Shown: piece by piece, positions 26,681 to 37,078 of the stretch
How positions within the stretch are numbered: the stretch's first letter is position 1
Layout of the letters: each line of letters starts with the position of its first letter
Source of the DNA: Gemmobacter megaterium
GTDB lineage: Bacteria; Pseudomonadota; Alphaproteobacteria; Rhodobacterales; Rhodobacteraceae
DNA: 64,000 bases
Direction of reading: 5' to 3'
Assembly: GCF_900156815.1 (NCBI RefSeq)
Contig: NZ_FTOT01000006.1
Location: 1-64,000, forward strand
The notes under the pieces: generated by a model
What the model was told of the DNA's origin: nothing
What the model saw: the letters and a program-made list of their open reading frames with translations, nothing else
Database searches by the model: none
Translations under genes and position numbers: made by a program

Positions 26681-28936
26681 ATGACCCGCACGAAGATCAC
26701 GCCCGAAGAGGCGCTTGCCTATCATCTGGAACCGCGTCCAGGTAAGTACGATATCGTGGCCTCGACCCCGATGGCGACACAGCGGGATCTGTCCCTTGCC
26801 TATTCGCCGGGTGTGGCCGTCCCCGTCCAGGCGATTGCCGAGCGCCCGGAGACAGCCTACGACTATACCGTCAAAGGCAACATGGTCGCGGTGATTTCCA
26901 ACGGAACGGCGATCCTCGGGCTTGGTAACCTGGGTGCACTGGCCTCCAAGCCCGTGATGGAAGGCAAGGCAGTGTTGTTCAAGCGCTTCGCCGACGTCAA
27001 CGCCATCGACATCGAACTGGACACCGAAGACCCGGACGAGATCATCAAGGCGGTCAGCCTGATGGGCCCGACATTCGGAGGTATCAACCTCGAAGATATC
27101 AAGGCGCCGGAATGCTTCATCATCGAGAGCCGCCTGAAGGAGATCATGGATATTCCGGTGTTCCATGACGATCAGCATGGCACGGCGGTGATATGTGCGG
27201 CGGGACTGATCAATGCGCTCGAAATTTCGGGCAAGAAGATCCAGGATGTGAAGATCGTTCTGAACGGGGCCGGGGCGGCGGGAATTGCGTGCCTTGAACT
27301 GCTGAAATCCATGGGCGCCCGGCACGAGAACTGCCTGATGTGCGATACCAAGGGTGTGGTCTACCAGGGCCGGACCGAGGGGATGAACCAGTGGAAATCG
27401 GCACATGCCGCGCAAACCGATCTTCGGACGCTGCAAGAGGCTATGGTCGGGGCGGATGTGTTCCTGGGTGTTTCCGCCAAAGGTGCCGTTACGGCCGAAA
27501 TGGTCGCCAGCATGGCAGACAATCCGGTGATCTTTGCGATGGCCAACCCGGATCCGGAGATCACTCCGGAAGAGGCCCATGCCGTGCGCGCGGATGCCAT
27601 CGTGGCGACGGGACGCAGCGATTACCCGAACCAGGTGAACAACGTCCTGGGCTTTCCCTATCTGTTTCGCGGCGCCTTGGACATCCATGCCCGCGCGATC
27701 AATGACGAAATGAAGATCGCCTGTGCCCAGGCACTGGCAAAGCTGGCGCGAGAGGATGTGCCGGACGAAGTGGCGATGGCCTATGGCCGCAAGCTGTCGT
27801 TCGGGCGGGACTACATCATTCCCACCCCCTTTGATCCCCGCCTGATCCATGTGATCCCCCCGGCGGTGGCCAAGGCGGGGATGGACACGGGCGTCGCCCG
27901 CCGTCCTATCATTGACCTTGCGGCCTATGAGCAAAGCCTGAAAAGCCGGATGGATCCGACCTCCAGCATCCTGCAAGGAGTCCACGCACGTGCACGCCAG
28001 GCACAGGCCCGGATGATCTTTGCCGAAGGCGATGATCCCCGCGTGCTGAGGGCGGCCGTCGCCTATCAACGTGCGGGATTGGGCAAGGCGTTGGTGGTCG
28101 GGCGCGACACCGATGTGCGTGACAAGCTCGAAGCCGCCGGGCTGTCCGATGCCGTCCGTGAACTGGAGGTCGTGAACGCGGCCAATACCCGCCATCTCGA
28201 TACCTACAAGGATTTTCTGTATCATCGGCTCCGGCGGCAGGGATTTGACCGGCAGGATATCCACCGCCTTGCCGCGCGCGACAGGCATGTCTTTGCATCG
28301 CTGATGCTGGCCCACGGCCACGGAGATGGCTTGGTGACGGGGGCTACGCGAAAATCGGCCCATGTGCTGAGCCTGATCAACCATGTTTTCGACGCGACGG
28401 CTGCGGATGGTGCCGTTGGGGTTACCGCGCTGTTCCACAAGGGCCGGATCGTGCTGATTGCCGACACACTGGTCCATGAATGGCCCGACGAAAGGGATCT
28501 GGCGACAATCGCCATCGCGGCGGCGGGCGTGGCCCGAAATCTTGGGTTGGAACCGCGCGTCGCTTTTGTCTCGTTCTCGACATTCGGGTATCCTGTCAGC
28601 GAGCGGGCCACCAAGATGCATCGCGCGCCGACAGTCCTGGACGACATGAAGGTTGACTTCGAATACGAAGGAGAAATGACTGTCGATGTGGCTCTGAACA
28701 TGGATCAGATGGCGCATTATCCATTCTGCCGCCTGAGTGGGCCAGCGAACATCCTTGTTGTGCCCGCCCGGCACTCGGCGTCGATCTCGGTCAAGCTGAT
28801 GCAAGAAATGGCGGGGGCCACGGTGATCGGGCCAATTCTGTCCGGTGTGAAGAAACCCATCCAGATCTGTTCGACCAATGCGACCGTGAACGACATTCTG
28901 AACATGGCGGTCATGGCCGCCTGCAAGATGGGGTGA
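26681..28936 (+). CDS. maeB: NADP-dependent malic enzyme with phosphotransacetylase-like domain
   Basis: This 751-residue enzyme oxidatively decarboxylates malate to pyruvate with NADP+, supplying pyruvate/acetyl-CoA and NADPH. Residues 1 to about 430 are the malic enzyme domain (YSPGVAVPVQAI, the FHDDQHGTAV metal-binding segment and the nucleotide-binding LNGAGAAGIACLEL). The remainder is a PTA-like domain (MIFAEGDDPRVLRAA, then VDGTVNV-type repeats), which in MaeB proteins is regulatory rather than catalytic. GGGAGG precedes the ATG at 26681. It is divergent from mutS. Confidence 0.94.
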   Translation: MTRTKITPEEALAYHLEPRPGKYDIVASTPMATQRDLSLAYSPGVAVPVQAIAERPETAYDYTVKGNMVAVISNGTAILGLGNLGALASKPVMEGKAVLFKRFADVNAIDIELDTEDPDEIIKAVSLMGPTFGGINLEDIKAPECFIIESRLKEIMDIPVFHDDQHGTAVICAAGLINALEISGKKIQDVKIVLNGAGAAGIACLELLKSMGARHENCLMCDTKGVVYQGRTEGMNQWKSAHAAQTDLRTLQEAMVGADVFLGVSAKGAVTAEMVASMADNPVIFAMANPDPEITPEEAHAVRADAIVATGRSDYPNQVNNVLGFPYLFRGALDIHARAINDEMKIACAQALAKLAREDVPDEVAMAYGRKLSFGRDYIIPTPFDPRLIHVIPPAVAKAGMDTGVARRPIIDLAAYEQSLKSRMDPTSSILQGVHARARQAQARMIFAEGDDPRVLRAAVAYQRAGLGKALVVGRDTDVRDKLEAAGLSDAVRELEVVNAANTRHLDTYKDFLYHRLRRQGFDRQDIHRLAARDRHVFASLMLAHGHGDGLVTGATRKSAHVLSLINHVFDATAADGAVGVTALFHKGRIVLIADTLVHEWPDERDLATIAIAAAGVARNLGLEPRVAFVSFSTFGYPVSERATKMHRAPTVLDDMKVDFEYEGEMTVDVALNMDQMAHYPFCRLSGPANILVVPARHSASISVKLMQEMAGATVIGPILSGVKKPIQICSTNATVNDILNMAVMAACKMG

Positions 28937-28945
28937 ATGCCATGT

Positions 28946-28974
28946 GCCCGCCAGCGCCGATGCGCCTGGCGGGC
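28946..28974. terminator. Hairpin between convergent maeB and hydrolase genes
   Basis: GCCCGCCAG (28946-28954) pairs with CTGGCGGGC (28966-28974), forming a 9-bp stem with an 11-base loop in the 52-base gap between the two stop codons. It could serve both strands, although no T-tract follows. Confidence 0.45.
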
Positions 28975-28988
28975 CCTGGCAGACTGGC

Positions 28989-30113
28989 CTAGTTGGCCAG
29001 TTCTTCTCCAATGAGGGCCACCGGGGACAGGATGATCCGGGTTGCCCCCTGAACAGTCAATATTGCGCCGGGCAACAGGCCTATGCGGCTTGCCGCGTCG
29101 CGTCCCAGCGCGTCGTCAACATCACCGATGCCATTGAGCAGCTGAATCAGGCTGGGTGACGTGCCCGCAGTGAAATGGCCATCGCCCGTCGAGAATGCCC
29201 CGACTTCCAGTAATGTGACCTCGAGCCCCGCCAGTGCCTGCACATCGCCCAGATTGCCCAGGCGGGATGTCTCTCCGGCCAGTCTTGCAGATAGGCCGAG
29301 CGCCCTGTCGCGGGAGGATGTGAAGATCACGAATGGCTGTGGCAATACGCCGACCGCCTGCGCCTGTGCCCGAAACACATCGACGTCTATGTCAGGCGAG
29401 ATCAGAATGACCCCACCGACACGAGGCAGCACAGATCTATCGCGGCCGATTGCCAGTTGGCGCAGTGCCTCCATTGTCAGCGCACTACCCAGGGAATGCG
29501 CGACAAGGAGGATTTGATCGGCCCCTGCCGCCGACACCTCCTGTAACAGCCGCTCCAGCCCATCCCTGGCAAACAGGGCGGAGTCACGGTCGTAGGCATA
29601 GCCCAGCGGCGTGCCACGAGACGGCCAGCTATACAGCACAGGCACGCCCGGCAGTCCCATGTCATGCTGCAACTGCGCAAGGCGATACAGGCTCTCGGCG
29701 AAGGTATTATTGAAGCCATGAATGTACACGACGACCTCGCGCTTGCCGGGCGGGGTGTGGCGCAACTCTCTGGCCAAATCCGTGCGAAAGGCCGCGTCGG
29801 TCTCATAGCTCTTTTGGTCAACCGTCAGCATATGCTTCGATGGGTCTGCCGGGCCATGGCGCGGCGGCCAGGGCAGGGAGCCAAGCTGGCGATCCGGGGG
29901 GATAGAGACATCATAGCGCGCGAACCGGGTCATATAGCTGCGGCCGCGTGAATAGGGATTCCCCGCGTCATCCCCTGGCAGGCGCGTGCTGCCGATGAAA
30001 ATCCGCTCTACAGCGCCGACCGCTGCGGCTTCCGGGGCAAGGGTGATCAAACCTCGCGGCGCGCAGGCAGCCAGGGCAACAATCGAGAGGGCTGCTAGGA
30101 GGAGGATCCGCAT
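28989..30113 (-). CDS. Alpha/beta hydrolase lipoprotein (DUF900 family)
   Basis: This 374-residue protein starts with a lipoprotein signal peptide (MRILLLAALSIVALAACAPRG) whose lipobox is LAAC. It then has an alpha/beta-hydrolase fold of the DUF900 type: VVVYIHGFNNTFAES for the oxyanion loop and LLVAHSLGSALTMEAL with the nucleophile Ser. A lipid-anchored hydrolase at the cell envelope is the safest description; the substrate is unknown. I chose the start at 30113 because it gives a clean signal peptide after GGAGGAT; the open frame extends 12 codons further. It converges with maeB. Confidence 0.85.
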   Translation of the reverse strand: MRILLLAALSIVALAACAPRGLITLAPEAAAVGAVERIFIGSTRLPGDDAGNPYSRGRSYMTRFARYDVSIPPDRQLGSLPWPPRHGPADPSKHMLTVDQKSYETDAAFRTDLARELRHTPPGKREVVVYIHGFNNTFAESLYRLAQLQHDMGLPGVPVLYSWPSRGTPLGYAYDRDSALFARDGLERLLQEVSAAGADQILLVAHSLGSALTMEALRQLAIGRDRSVLPRVGGVILISPDIDVDVFRAQAQAVGVLPQPFVIFTSSRDRALGLSARLAGETSRLGNLGDVQALAGLEVTLLEVGAFSTGDGHFTAGTSPSLIQLLNGIGDVDDALGRDAASRIGLLPGAILTVQGATRIILSPVALIGEELAN

Positions 30114-30197
30114 GTCGCAATTGATCCTCAAGTTCCGCCGCTTCGTCAATCAGGCTTGAGGCCGGATCTCTGCCGCCGCCTCATGCCGGTTCAGAAG

Positions 30198-30213
30198 TGT
30201 TTCCCGTGAAACA
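30198..30213. other. parS-like site 3
   Basis: TGTTTCCCGTGAAACA differs from consensus parS TGTTTCACGTGAAACA at one central base, and CCCGTG breaks the perfect dyad. It lies in the 105-base gap between rmuC and the hydrolase lipoprotein, about 18.2 kb from the putative origin. Unlike the other two sites it is entirely intergenic. Confidence 0.7.
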
Positions 30214-30218
30214 TCGGC

Positions 30219-31379
30219 TCAACGTGCATTGAACGGTGCGATCGGTTCGGCCGGATTGGGCTCTGGCCCGATCTCTTCAAAATCGAAGGCATCCAGCCGT
30301 CGGGCACGACGTCCGGCCTTGTCTGCGGAAATGCGGATTTCCTCTACGTCCTTTGCGGCCTGACTGAAGTGCCGGTCCAGATTCTCGACGCGGGTACCAA
30401 GGCGTTCGACATCTGCATGGAGCAAGGCCAGTTCCTTGCGGATCGCACCTGCCTGCTCACGCATACGCGCGTCCTTCAGGACAGCGCGCATTGTGTTTAA
30501 CACGGCCATGCAGGTCGTCGGAGACACGATCCAGACCCGCAACGCAAAACCCTCCCGCACAACATCGGCGAAATTGGCGTGAAGCTCGGCATAGACCGCT
30601 TCGGATGGCAGGAACATCAAGGCGCCCTCTGCCGTCTCTCCTTCAATGATGTAGCGTTCGGCAATCGCGCGCAAATGGGCGCGAACTGCCGTTCTGAGCA
30701 TTCGCGCCGCTTCGGTTTGCTGTTGCGGTGTCTTGGCATTGCGCAGAGCCTCGTAGGCTTCCAGCGGAAACTTGCTGTCGACAACGATGGGGCCGGGTGG
30801 TTTGGGCAGGTGGATCAGGCAGTCTGCCCTTTTCCCGTTCGAAAGCGTTGCCTGCATCGTGTAGCTGTCGCTGGGCAGCGCCTTCAGGACGATATCATGC
30901 AGTTGGATCTCGCCAAATGCGCCACGCGTCTGCTTGTTCGACAAGATGTCCTGGAGCGACAGAACATCGCCGGACAGCTTCTCGATCTTTGCCTGCGCGC
31001 GATCTATCGTCTCCAGTCGTTGCTGCAAATCGCCCAGCGACCGCGCGGTCCGAGTGGCCGAGCCATTGAGCGACTCGCCTATGCGTTGCTGGACCTCGGA
31101 CAGCCGGGCCTCCATCAGCTTCAACATGGCCGTCTGGGCCTGGGTTTGCGTCTCGGAGACATGCGCCAGGCCGCCTGCCAGACGCTCCTGCCCATCACCA
31201 AGCGCCTGAACCCTTTGCGCAAGCCAGCCCAGATCGCCCCGCAGAGGTTCCGCCATGCGCGCCGCGCGCCCCGCCGCCCGCAGGGTCAGGATCAGCAGGA
31301 CAAGCAGGATCGCGCCGCCAAGCGCGGCAAGGATTTGCCAATCTGACAGGGCAAAGCTCTGATCGCCTATTGTAATCAT
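30219..31379 (-). CDS. rmuC: DNA recombination protein RmuC
   Basis: RmuC-family proteins limit inversion at short inverted repeats and are predicted to have a PD-(D/E)XK nuclease-like core. The 386-residue protein has one N-terminal membrane helix ([18 protein letters not shown], about residues 16-33), a long coiled coil to about residue 140, then the conserved core with [12 protein letters not shown], the [23 protein letters not shown] segment and [12 protein letters not shown]. It is coupled to mutL by an ATGA overlap, linking two DNA-maintenance genes. Confidence 0.92.
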   Translation of the reverse strand: MITIGDQSFALSDWQILAALGGAILLVLLILTLRAAGRAARMAEPLRGDLGWLAQRVQALGDGQERLAGGLAHVSETQTQAQTAMLKLMEARLSEVQQRIGESLNGSATRTARSLGDLQQRLETIDRAQAKIEKLSGDVLSLQDILSNKQTRGAFGEIQLHDIVLKALPSDSYTMQATLSNGKRADCLIHLPKPPGPIVVDSKFPLEAYEALRNAKTPQQQTEAARMLRTAVRAHLRAIAERYIIEGETAEGALMFLPSEAVYAELHANFADVVREGFALRVWIVSPTTCMAVLNTMRAVLKDARMREQAGAIRKELALLHADVERLGTRVENLDRHFSQAAKDVEEIRISADKAGRRARRLDAFDFEEIGPEPNPAEPIAPFNAR

Positions 31380-33196
31380 GTGCGCCCGAACAATCGCTCA
31401 ATGTCGGACAGCTTCAGTTCGACATAGGTCGGGCGGCCATGATTGCACTGGCCAGACATTGGCGTGGCTTCCATGTCACGCAGCAGGGCGTTCATCTCGT
31501 CGGCACGCATCTGGCGCCCTGTGCGAACCGACCCGTGGCAGGCCATGCGGCTGAGAATGGCATCTATCCGCGTGTTCAGCAGCGTTGCCGTTCCCTGATC
31601 GGCGATCTCGTCCACGATGTCATGCAACAGTTTTGCTGCGTTGATCTGGCCCAGAACGGCCGGGGTTTCCCGGACGGCGACGGCACCGCCGCCAAACGGT
31701 TCGATGACCAGACCAAGCCGCGCGAGTTCTGGCGCCAATTCCATCAGCCGTGATGCTTCATCGGCTGGAAGTTCCACGATGTCAGGTATCAGTAGTGCCT
31801 GGGAGGGCACAGTGCCTTGGGCCTGCGTCTTGAGCCGTTCATACACCAGCCGCTCATGCGCAGCATGTGCATCGACGATGACAATACCATCAGATGTCTG
31901 AGCGATGATGTAGTTCTCGTGCAGATGCGCACGTGCGGCCCCAAGCGGATGGTCCCCCGAAACAGGCAAAACAGGCTCTATGCGGCCCGTTGGCTGCTCT
32001 GAAAATCCGATTGGGGCCTGATAGGCGGCGCTGCGCGCGAGCGTCTGGGACGATGGCCGGTCCATCTGGTAGACGCGCGCCGGGGTTGGCGGTGGCTCGA
32101 TGTTCTGGGGTCGCATTGCTGCAAGTGTTGCCTCTGCGACCGTGGTTGACGCGCGGTGCCCCGCTTCCGCCAGCGCGTGCCGCAGCGCCGTGACGATCAG
32201 ACCGCGCGCGACGGTCGGGTCGCGGAAACGGACTTCGGACTTTGCCGGATGCACGTTCACATCCACCAGCTGGGGATCGCAGTCCAGAAACAACGCAGCA
32301 CCCGGATGACGATCCCGCGAAAGGACGTCCACATAGGCCGCGCGCAACGCGCTGAACAACAGCCTGTCCAGCACCGGCCGACCGTTGACGAACAGGAACT
32401 GTGCTACAGCCGCGCCACGTGACCAGGTGGGCAGCGCGGCATAGCCTGTCAGCCGGATTCCGTCGCGTTCCGCCTGGATCGGCAAGGCATTCTCTGAGAA
32501 GTCCGGGCCAATGACGCGCGCCAACCGGCGGCGCAGCGCATCGAACATATCGCCGGTTTCGGCATCGGCGCGAAACACCAGCCGCCCCTCTCCGCCGCCC
32601 GTCACATCCCGGAGCGTGAAGGATACTTCGGGCTCTGCCATGGCGAGGCGCTTGATCACATCGGCAATCGCCATGGCCTCGGCACGATCCGACCTGAGAA
32701 ATTTCAATCGCGCGGGCGTGGCAAAGAACAGATCGCGGAGTTCCACGACAGTCCCACGTGTCAGCGCGGCTGGCCGCACCTCTCCCAACCGGCCGCCAGA
32801 GATGGCAAGGCTTGCGGCATCTTCGCCCTGCACGCGACTGGTGATCGTCAGACGCCCGACCGCGCCAAGACTGGGCAGCGCCTCGCCCCGAAAGCCGAAG
32901 GTATGGATGTTCAGCAGATCGCTTCCGTCGATCTTGGACGTGGCATGACGGGTCAGCGCCAGCGGCAGATCCTGCTGGGTCATCCCGAAGCCATCGTCCG
33001 CGACCCGGACCAACGCCTTGCCGCCCTGCGCATAGGCAATGTCCACACGCCGCGCGCCAGCATCCAGCGCGTTTTCCACCAGTTCCTTTACCGCCGAAGC
33101 GGGGCGCTCCACGACCTCTCCCGCTGCGATGCGGTTGATGGCGGACTCGTCCAACTGCCGGATAACCGGGCGCATCTGGGGGGCTTGAGCGTTCAT
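31376..33196 (-). CDS. mutL: DNA mismatch repair protein MutL
   Basis: MutL couples MutS mismatch recognition to strand incision. The 606-residue protein has the GHKL ATPase motifs ([27 protein letters not shown]) in the N-terminal domain and a C-terminal dimerisation domain. MutL in bacteria without MutH usually has an endonuclease DQHAxxE motif; here the segment [15 protein letters not shown] corresponds to that region. The start at 33196 ([17 protein letters not shown]) is chosen; [10 protein letters not shown] seven codons downstream is possible. It is cotranscribed with rmuC. Confidence 0.95.
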   Translation of the reverse strand: MNAQAPQMRPVIRQLDESAINRIAAGEVVERPASAVKELVENALDAGARRVDIAYAQGGKALVRVADDGFGMTQQDLPLALTRHATSKIDGSDLLNIHTFGFRGEALPSLGAVGRLTITSRVQGEDAASLAISGGRLGEVRPAALTRGTVVELRDLFFATPARLKFLRSDRAEAMAIADVIKRLAMAEPEVSFTLRDVTGGGEGRLVFRADAETGDMFDALRRRLARVIGPDFSENALPIQAERDGIRLTGYAALPTWSRGAAVAQFLFVNGRPVLDRLLFSALRAAYVDVLSRDRHPGAALFLDCDPQLVDVNVHPAKSEVRFRDPTVARGLIVTALRHALAEAGHRASTTVAEATLAAMRPQNIEPPPTPARVYQMDRPSSQTLARSAAYQAPIGFSEQPTGRIEPVLPVSGDHPLGAARAHLHENYIIAQTSDGIVIVDAHAAHERLVYERLKTQAQGTVPSQALLIPDIVELPADEASRLMELAPELARLGLVIEPFGGGAVAVRETPAVLGQINAAKLLHDIVDEIADQGTATLLNTRIDAILSRMACHGSVRTGRQMRADEMNALLRDMEATPMSGQCNHGRPTYVELKLSDIERLFGRT

Positions 33197-33281
33197 GCCT
33201 CCATATATAGCAGCGCCCGACCTGTGATGCCACTGCCTAGCCACAGCGTTGGACTTGGTGATCCGGGGCGGCAATGTGATG

Positions 33282-34580
33282 TTACGGACTGCCCAGACCA
33301 ACCGGGTTTCCGACGACGACAAACGACAACCTTTCCGGATCGAATACGCGCCGGGCGGCTCTGTTGGCGTCTTCCAGCGTGACGGCTTCGATATAGGTGT
33401 TGCGTTTGGACGGATAATCGCGCGGATAGCCGCTCAGTTGCAGACCGACCAGCGCGCGCGCGATATTGGCATTGCCGTCCCAGCGCAACGGGTAGGCCCC
33501 GGTCAGATAGGTCTTGGCCGCCTCCAGTTCCTCTGGTGTGATTTCGGGAATGCGTGCCCATTCTGCGCGGATGACGTCGATGGTGTCCTTGACGGTCCCA
33601 TTTGCGGTCTGAACCTGACCGGTGACAAGCGCCGCGTGATCCATGATGGACAAGCCCGCGCCTATCCCATACGTCAGACCCCGTTTTTCGCGGACCTCTG
33701 TCATCAATCTGGTCCCGAACCGTCCGCCACCCAGAATCTCCGACACGACAAAAGCCGGGAAGAAATCGGGATCGTCCTCGCGGAGTCCTTCGTGACCGAA
33801 CAGGATTACGGATTGCGGGCTGGGAAAAGTCTCGACTATGACCTGCCCGTCCAACGCCACCGTGGCGGGCCCAGGCAAGGGCGCTCCGGTGGCGGGCAGA
33901 TCGCCCAGCAACTTGTCCAGGATGGGTGCCAGATCCGCAGCCGAAATATCCCCCACCGCAGCAATGTAGGCACGATCCCTTGCCATTGTCGCCCTGTGGG
34001 CGGCACGAATGTCGTCCACGGTCAGCGCGCTGATGCTCTCGGGCGTGCCATCGGATGGCCGTGCATATACGTGGTCGCCAAAGCCCGCACGAGCAAATGC
34101 GATACCCGCCAGAACGGAAGGATCTTGCGCATCGGCGCGCAGACCCGCCAGCATTTGCCCGCGGACTCGTTCCACCGCATCGGCAGAGAAACTTGGATCC
34201 ACCATCGCCAGTCGCAGCAGGTCAACCGCTTCGTCGCGGTTCTCGGACAGGAACCGGGCAGAAACGGAAAGCGAATCCGTCCTTGCCCCAAAGCGATAGC
34301 TGGCAGCCAGGGCATCGCGCGCGGCGGCGAAGCCCAACGCATCCAGGTTGCCGGCGCCTTCTTCCAGGAGCCCCGCCATAAGCGATACCGCGCCCTCTTT
34401 TCCCGGTACATCCAGCGAGGTACCGCCGCGAAAGCGAATTTCGAGCGCGACAAAGGGGATTTCCGGCGCTTCGACCAGCCAGGCCGTCAGCCCGCCATCG
34501 GTTGTTACTTCCTGCACGGCCACTTCGGCCGAGACGGGCATGGCGACAAGCGCAAACAGGGCAAAAAGACGTGCGATCAT
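33282..34580 (-). CDS. M16-family peptidase-like protein lacking the zinc motif
   Basis: This 432-residue protein has a signal peptide ([18 protein letters not shown]) and the insulinase/M16 fold. Where active members have HxxEH it reads [10 protein letters not shown], so the zinc ligands are missing and it is probably a non-catalytic partner. The adjacent upstream gene encodes the active paralogue and the two overlap by 4 bases (ATGA). Pairs with one active and one inactive M16 chain are known from bacterial periplasmic proteases and mitochondrial processing peptidase. A periplasmic heterodimer is the inferred form. Confidence 0.85.
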   Translation of the reverse strand: MIARLFALFALVAMPVSAEVAVQEVTTDGGLTAWLVEAPEIPFVALEIRFRGGTSLDVPGKEGAVSLMAGLLEEGAGNLDALGFAAARDALAASYRFGARTDSLSVSARFLSENRDEAVDLLRLAMVDPSFSADAVERVRGQMLAGLRADAQDPSVLAGIAFARAGFGDHVYARPSDGTPESISALTVDDIRAAHRATMARDRAYIAAVGDISAADLAPILDKLLGDLPATGAPLPGPATVALDGQVIVETFPSPQSVILFGHEGLREDDPDFFPAFVVSEILGGGRFGTRLMTEVREKRGLTYGIGAGLSIMDHAALVTGQVQTANGTVKDTIDVIRAEWARIPEITPEELEAAKTYLTGAYPLRWDGNANIARALVGLQLSGYPRDYPSKRNTYIEAVTLEDANRAARRVFDPERLSFVVVGNPVGLGSP

Positions 34581-35902
34581 TGGTCAATGTCCTTGCGCAG
34601 CCAGCCAGTGGTCGATTGTTTACGGTCCAGAACCTTGCGGGCGGCTTCCATTACCTGATCCGGCGTGACGGATTGCAGAATCTCCGGCCATGCGATTTCG
34701 TCACCGACCGTCAATCCGCTTGTCAAAGCAGTCCCATAGCGCCGCGCTACGCCCATGGTGCTGTCCTGCGCATAGATCTGTTGCGCCTTGATGCGCGCCA
34801 TGATGGTGGAAAAGTCGCCGGGGTTCACGCCAGTCGCAAGGAAATCTTCCAGAACCGCGTCAAGCGCGGTTTCCGCCTCGGCCAATGTGATGCCCGGCGC
34901 GGGAACGACGATCAAGGTCAGGGTAGAATGGTCATAGCCCGTCGGATCGTAGTAGGCATTCGTCTGAACCGCGAGTCTGCTATCGAATTGCAGCGCGCGA
35001 CTGAGCGCCGAATTCGGCCCTGCTCCACCCAGAAGTTGCGCCAGAACCACCAATGCTGCGGGGTCTGCTTGTGACCCTGTCTGACGTGACGGCGCCAGAT
35101 AGCTGCGCACCAGATAGGGCTGGCCGACCCGATCGTCCTGCATGACCACGCGCCGTTCCGCGATCTGCGGCGGCTCCGCCGGACGAACCCGGCCACCGAT
35201 CCCGCCATGCGCCGGGATTGGGCCGTAATGCCGCTGCGCAAGCTCGCGCACCTCGTCTGGGGTGACGTCTCCGGCAACCACAAGGATGGCATTGTCCGGG
35301 GCATAATGCGCCTTGTAGAATTTCAACGCCGCGTCGCGGCTTAGCGCCTCGATCTCGTGCCGCCATCCAATTATGGGGCGCCCGTAGGGATGGTTGAGGT
35401 ACATCGTGGCCTGCCGCTGTTCGCTGAACAGGCCACCCGGATCGCTTTCGACGCGGGTTGCCCGTTCTTCCAGTACCACATTCCGTTCGGTATCGACATC
35501 GCCTTGCGCCAGGGTCAGGTTGACCATCCGGTCCGCTTCCATCCCCATGACCATGTCCAGCCGATCCGCAGCAACACGCTGAAAATAGGCAGTGTAGTCC
35601 CACGCGGTAAAGGCATTGTCGCTGCCACCCTGCGCGGATACCCGCTGCGAGAATTCGCCAGGGGCCATGGTCTTGGTGCCCTTGAACATCAGGTGCTCAA
35701 GAAAATGCGCCAGGCCGGATTCACCGCTTGTTTCGTCAGCGGCACCGACGCGGTACCAGACCATGTGAACCACGACTGGTGCGCGGCGATCTTCGATCAC
35801 CACCACCTGCAAGCCGTTGTCCAGGGCGAAGGCGCTGACCCGTTCGTCGGCAGCCGCAGAGAACGGTAACAGCAGGATCAGAAAGGTCAGCAAAAAACGC
35901 AT
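34577..35902 (-). CDS. M16-family zinc metallopeptidase, secreted
   Basis: This 441-residue protein has a signal peptide (MRFLLTFLILLLPFSAAA) and the inverted zinc motif HFLEH at residues 66-70, in the typical GLAHFLEHLMFKGT context. A third metal-ligand Glu is expected about 75 residues further on, in the TERNVVLEERATR region. It probably degrades or processes peptides in the periplasm. The start at 35902 is selected because the signal peptide begins there; the open frame upstream is not coding. It is coupled to the inactive paralogue and follows a lipoprotein gene. Confidence 0.92.
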   Translation of the reverse strand: MRFLLTFLILLLPFSAAADERVSAFALDNGLQVVVIEDRRAPVVVHMVWYRVGAADETSGESGLAHFLEHLMFKGTKTMAPGEFSQRVSAQGGSDNAFTAWDYTAYFQRVAADRLDMVMGMEADRMVNLTLAQGDVDTERNVVLEERATRVESDPGGLFSEQRQATMYLNHPYGRPIIGWRHEIEALSRDAALKFYKAHYAPDNAILVVAGDVTPDEVRELAQRHYGPIPAHGGIGGRVRPAEPPQIAERRVVMQDDRVGQPYLVRSYLAPSRQTGSQADPAALVVLAQLLGGAGPNSALSRALQFDSRLAVQTNAYYDPTGYDHSTLTLIVVPAPGITLAEAETALDAVLEDFLATGVNPGDFSTIMARIKAQQIYAQDSTMGVARRYGTALTSGLTVGDEIAWPEILQSVTPDQVMEAARKVLDRKQSTTGWLRKDIDQ

Positions 35903-35984
35903 CGGCAGCCTCCGCAGGTTCACTGCGCAAGCTATAGGTCCGCGACGCGCGGTCAAGTCAGCCGACAGGAATGTGATGCCCGCC

Positions 35985-36497
35985 TTAGCGGTCGTATACC
36001 GGCGGTGCGGAAGGTGTGCGTGCGCCCGCCCTGCGCCACCGCTCCAGCTCTGCATCCGAAGCTACGGCCTGATCGCCATAGACACGGTGATAGGTCGAAC
36101 TGCCGAACAGCCGCTCCAGAAGGCGAGGTCCATTGCGGCTGCGGAATTCAGAATCTTCCGCGGCGAGCTGTTCCCGGATCGAGCCCGATACGCCATAGCG
36201 CCCGGTTGCAGATGCCAGAGCGGCATCGTTCCCGCCAGCACCCGGCCGGCCACCCAGCGCAATGACAGCGTCATCCAGCGGTGCGGGATCCACCAGATTC
36301 TTCGCCCCTGGTTCCGGTGGCGGCAACTGGCTGAAATCTTGCGGCATCTCCAACGGTTTCGTCGGCAGAATGGCGAACTCATCCGGCCCGTCGTGCGGAG
36401 AGCGCAGATTCATCAGCTTCTGATCAGATCCGCCACAGGCCGACAACAGCAGCCCGGTCGTCAGCGCCATCAGCACCACAGCCTTTCCTGCCGCCAT
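35985..36497 (-). CDS. DUF3035-type lipoprotein
   Basis: This 170-residue protein has a lipoprotein signal with lipobox LLSACGG near residue 20 and a proline-rich stretch (PTKPLEMPQDFSQLPPPEPG). The C-terminal part contains a conserved ERLFGSSTYHRVYGDQ segment. It matches, from memory, the alphaproteobacterial DUF3035 family of unknown function. GAAGGAGACTGAG precedes the ATG at 36497. It lies between lspA and the two M16 peptidases in one minus-strand run. Confidence 0.8.
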   Translation of the reverse strand: MAAGKAVVLMALTTGLLLSACGGSDQKLMNLRSPHDGPDEFAILPTKPLEMPQDFSQLPPPEPGAKNLVDPAPLDDAVIALGGRPGAGGNDAALASATGRYGVSGSIREQLAAEDSEFRSRNGPRLLERLFGSSTYHRVYGDQAVASDAELERWRRAGARTPSAPPVYDR

Positions 36498-36550
36498 CTC
36501 AGTCTCCTTCCGCGGGTCATGCCCCGTCTTAGCGCAATGCCGTTCCGTCG

Positions 36551-37036
36551 TCACGGGGTCTTTCCACGCTTCTGTGCGGGCCGACCCGAAAACAGGGCAA
36601 GTCCCAGCGCACCGGCAAAGATAGAGATATCGGCGACATTGAACGAGAACGGGTTGCTGAAACCGCAGCAGGACATGTTCAGGAAATCCGCAACTGCCCC
36701 GTACAGCAGCCGATCCAGAACATTCCCCAGCGCCCCGCCGATCATCAGCCCGGCAGAGACCTGAACGTACAGGCTATGCGCCTCCTTGCGTGACCACATC
36801 CAGACCCATGCCGAGATCGCCAGTGACACGGCAATCAGGATCCATTTCGTTGCGGCATCCTCGCCCGAAAACAGGCCAAAGTTCACGCCCTGATTCCAGG
36901 CCATCCGAAAATTCAGGAACGGCGGCCATACATCTATTGCCAGACGCCGGTGCAATTCCATCGCATGGATCACGGCGTATTTGCTGGCCTGATCCAGTAA
37001 GAACACACCCAAGGCCACCAGACCTGCCAGCCTCAC
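36551..37036 (-). CDS. lspA: Lipoprotein signal peptidase (signal peptidase II)
   Basis: LspA removes the signal peptide of prolipoproteins after lipidation. The 161-residue protein has four predicted membrane helices and the family motifs: DQASKYAVI near the N-terminus, NQGVNFGLFSG, and the catalytic-Asp blocks GGALGNVLDRLLYG and VADFLN. The start is a GTG at 37036 preceded by AAGGAAGCAGG; a TTG further upstream is unlikely. It is followed by a lipoprotein gene, a probable LspA substrate. Confidence 0.93.
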   Translation of the reverse strand: MRLAGLVALGVFLLDQASKYAVIHAMELHRRLAIDVWPPFLNFRMAWNQGVNFGLFSGEDAATKWILIAVSLAISAWVWMWSRKEAHSLYVQVSAGLMIGGALGNVLDRLLYGAVADFLNMSCCGFSNPFSFNVADISIFAGALGLALFSGRPAQKRGKTP

Positions 37037-37078
37037 CCTGCTTCCTTTCGCTCTGATCCAAGTATCCTTTGGGGGGGG

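Noticed and set aside
23888-29011. A single very long minus-strand frame that would extend MutS to 1,707 residues.
   Set aside because: The part beyond 26566 is antisense to maeB, has no MutS similarity and no ribosome binding site; MutS itself starts at 26566.
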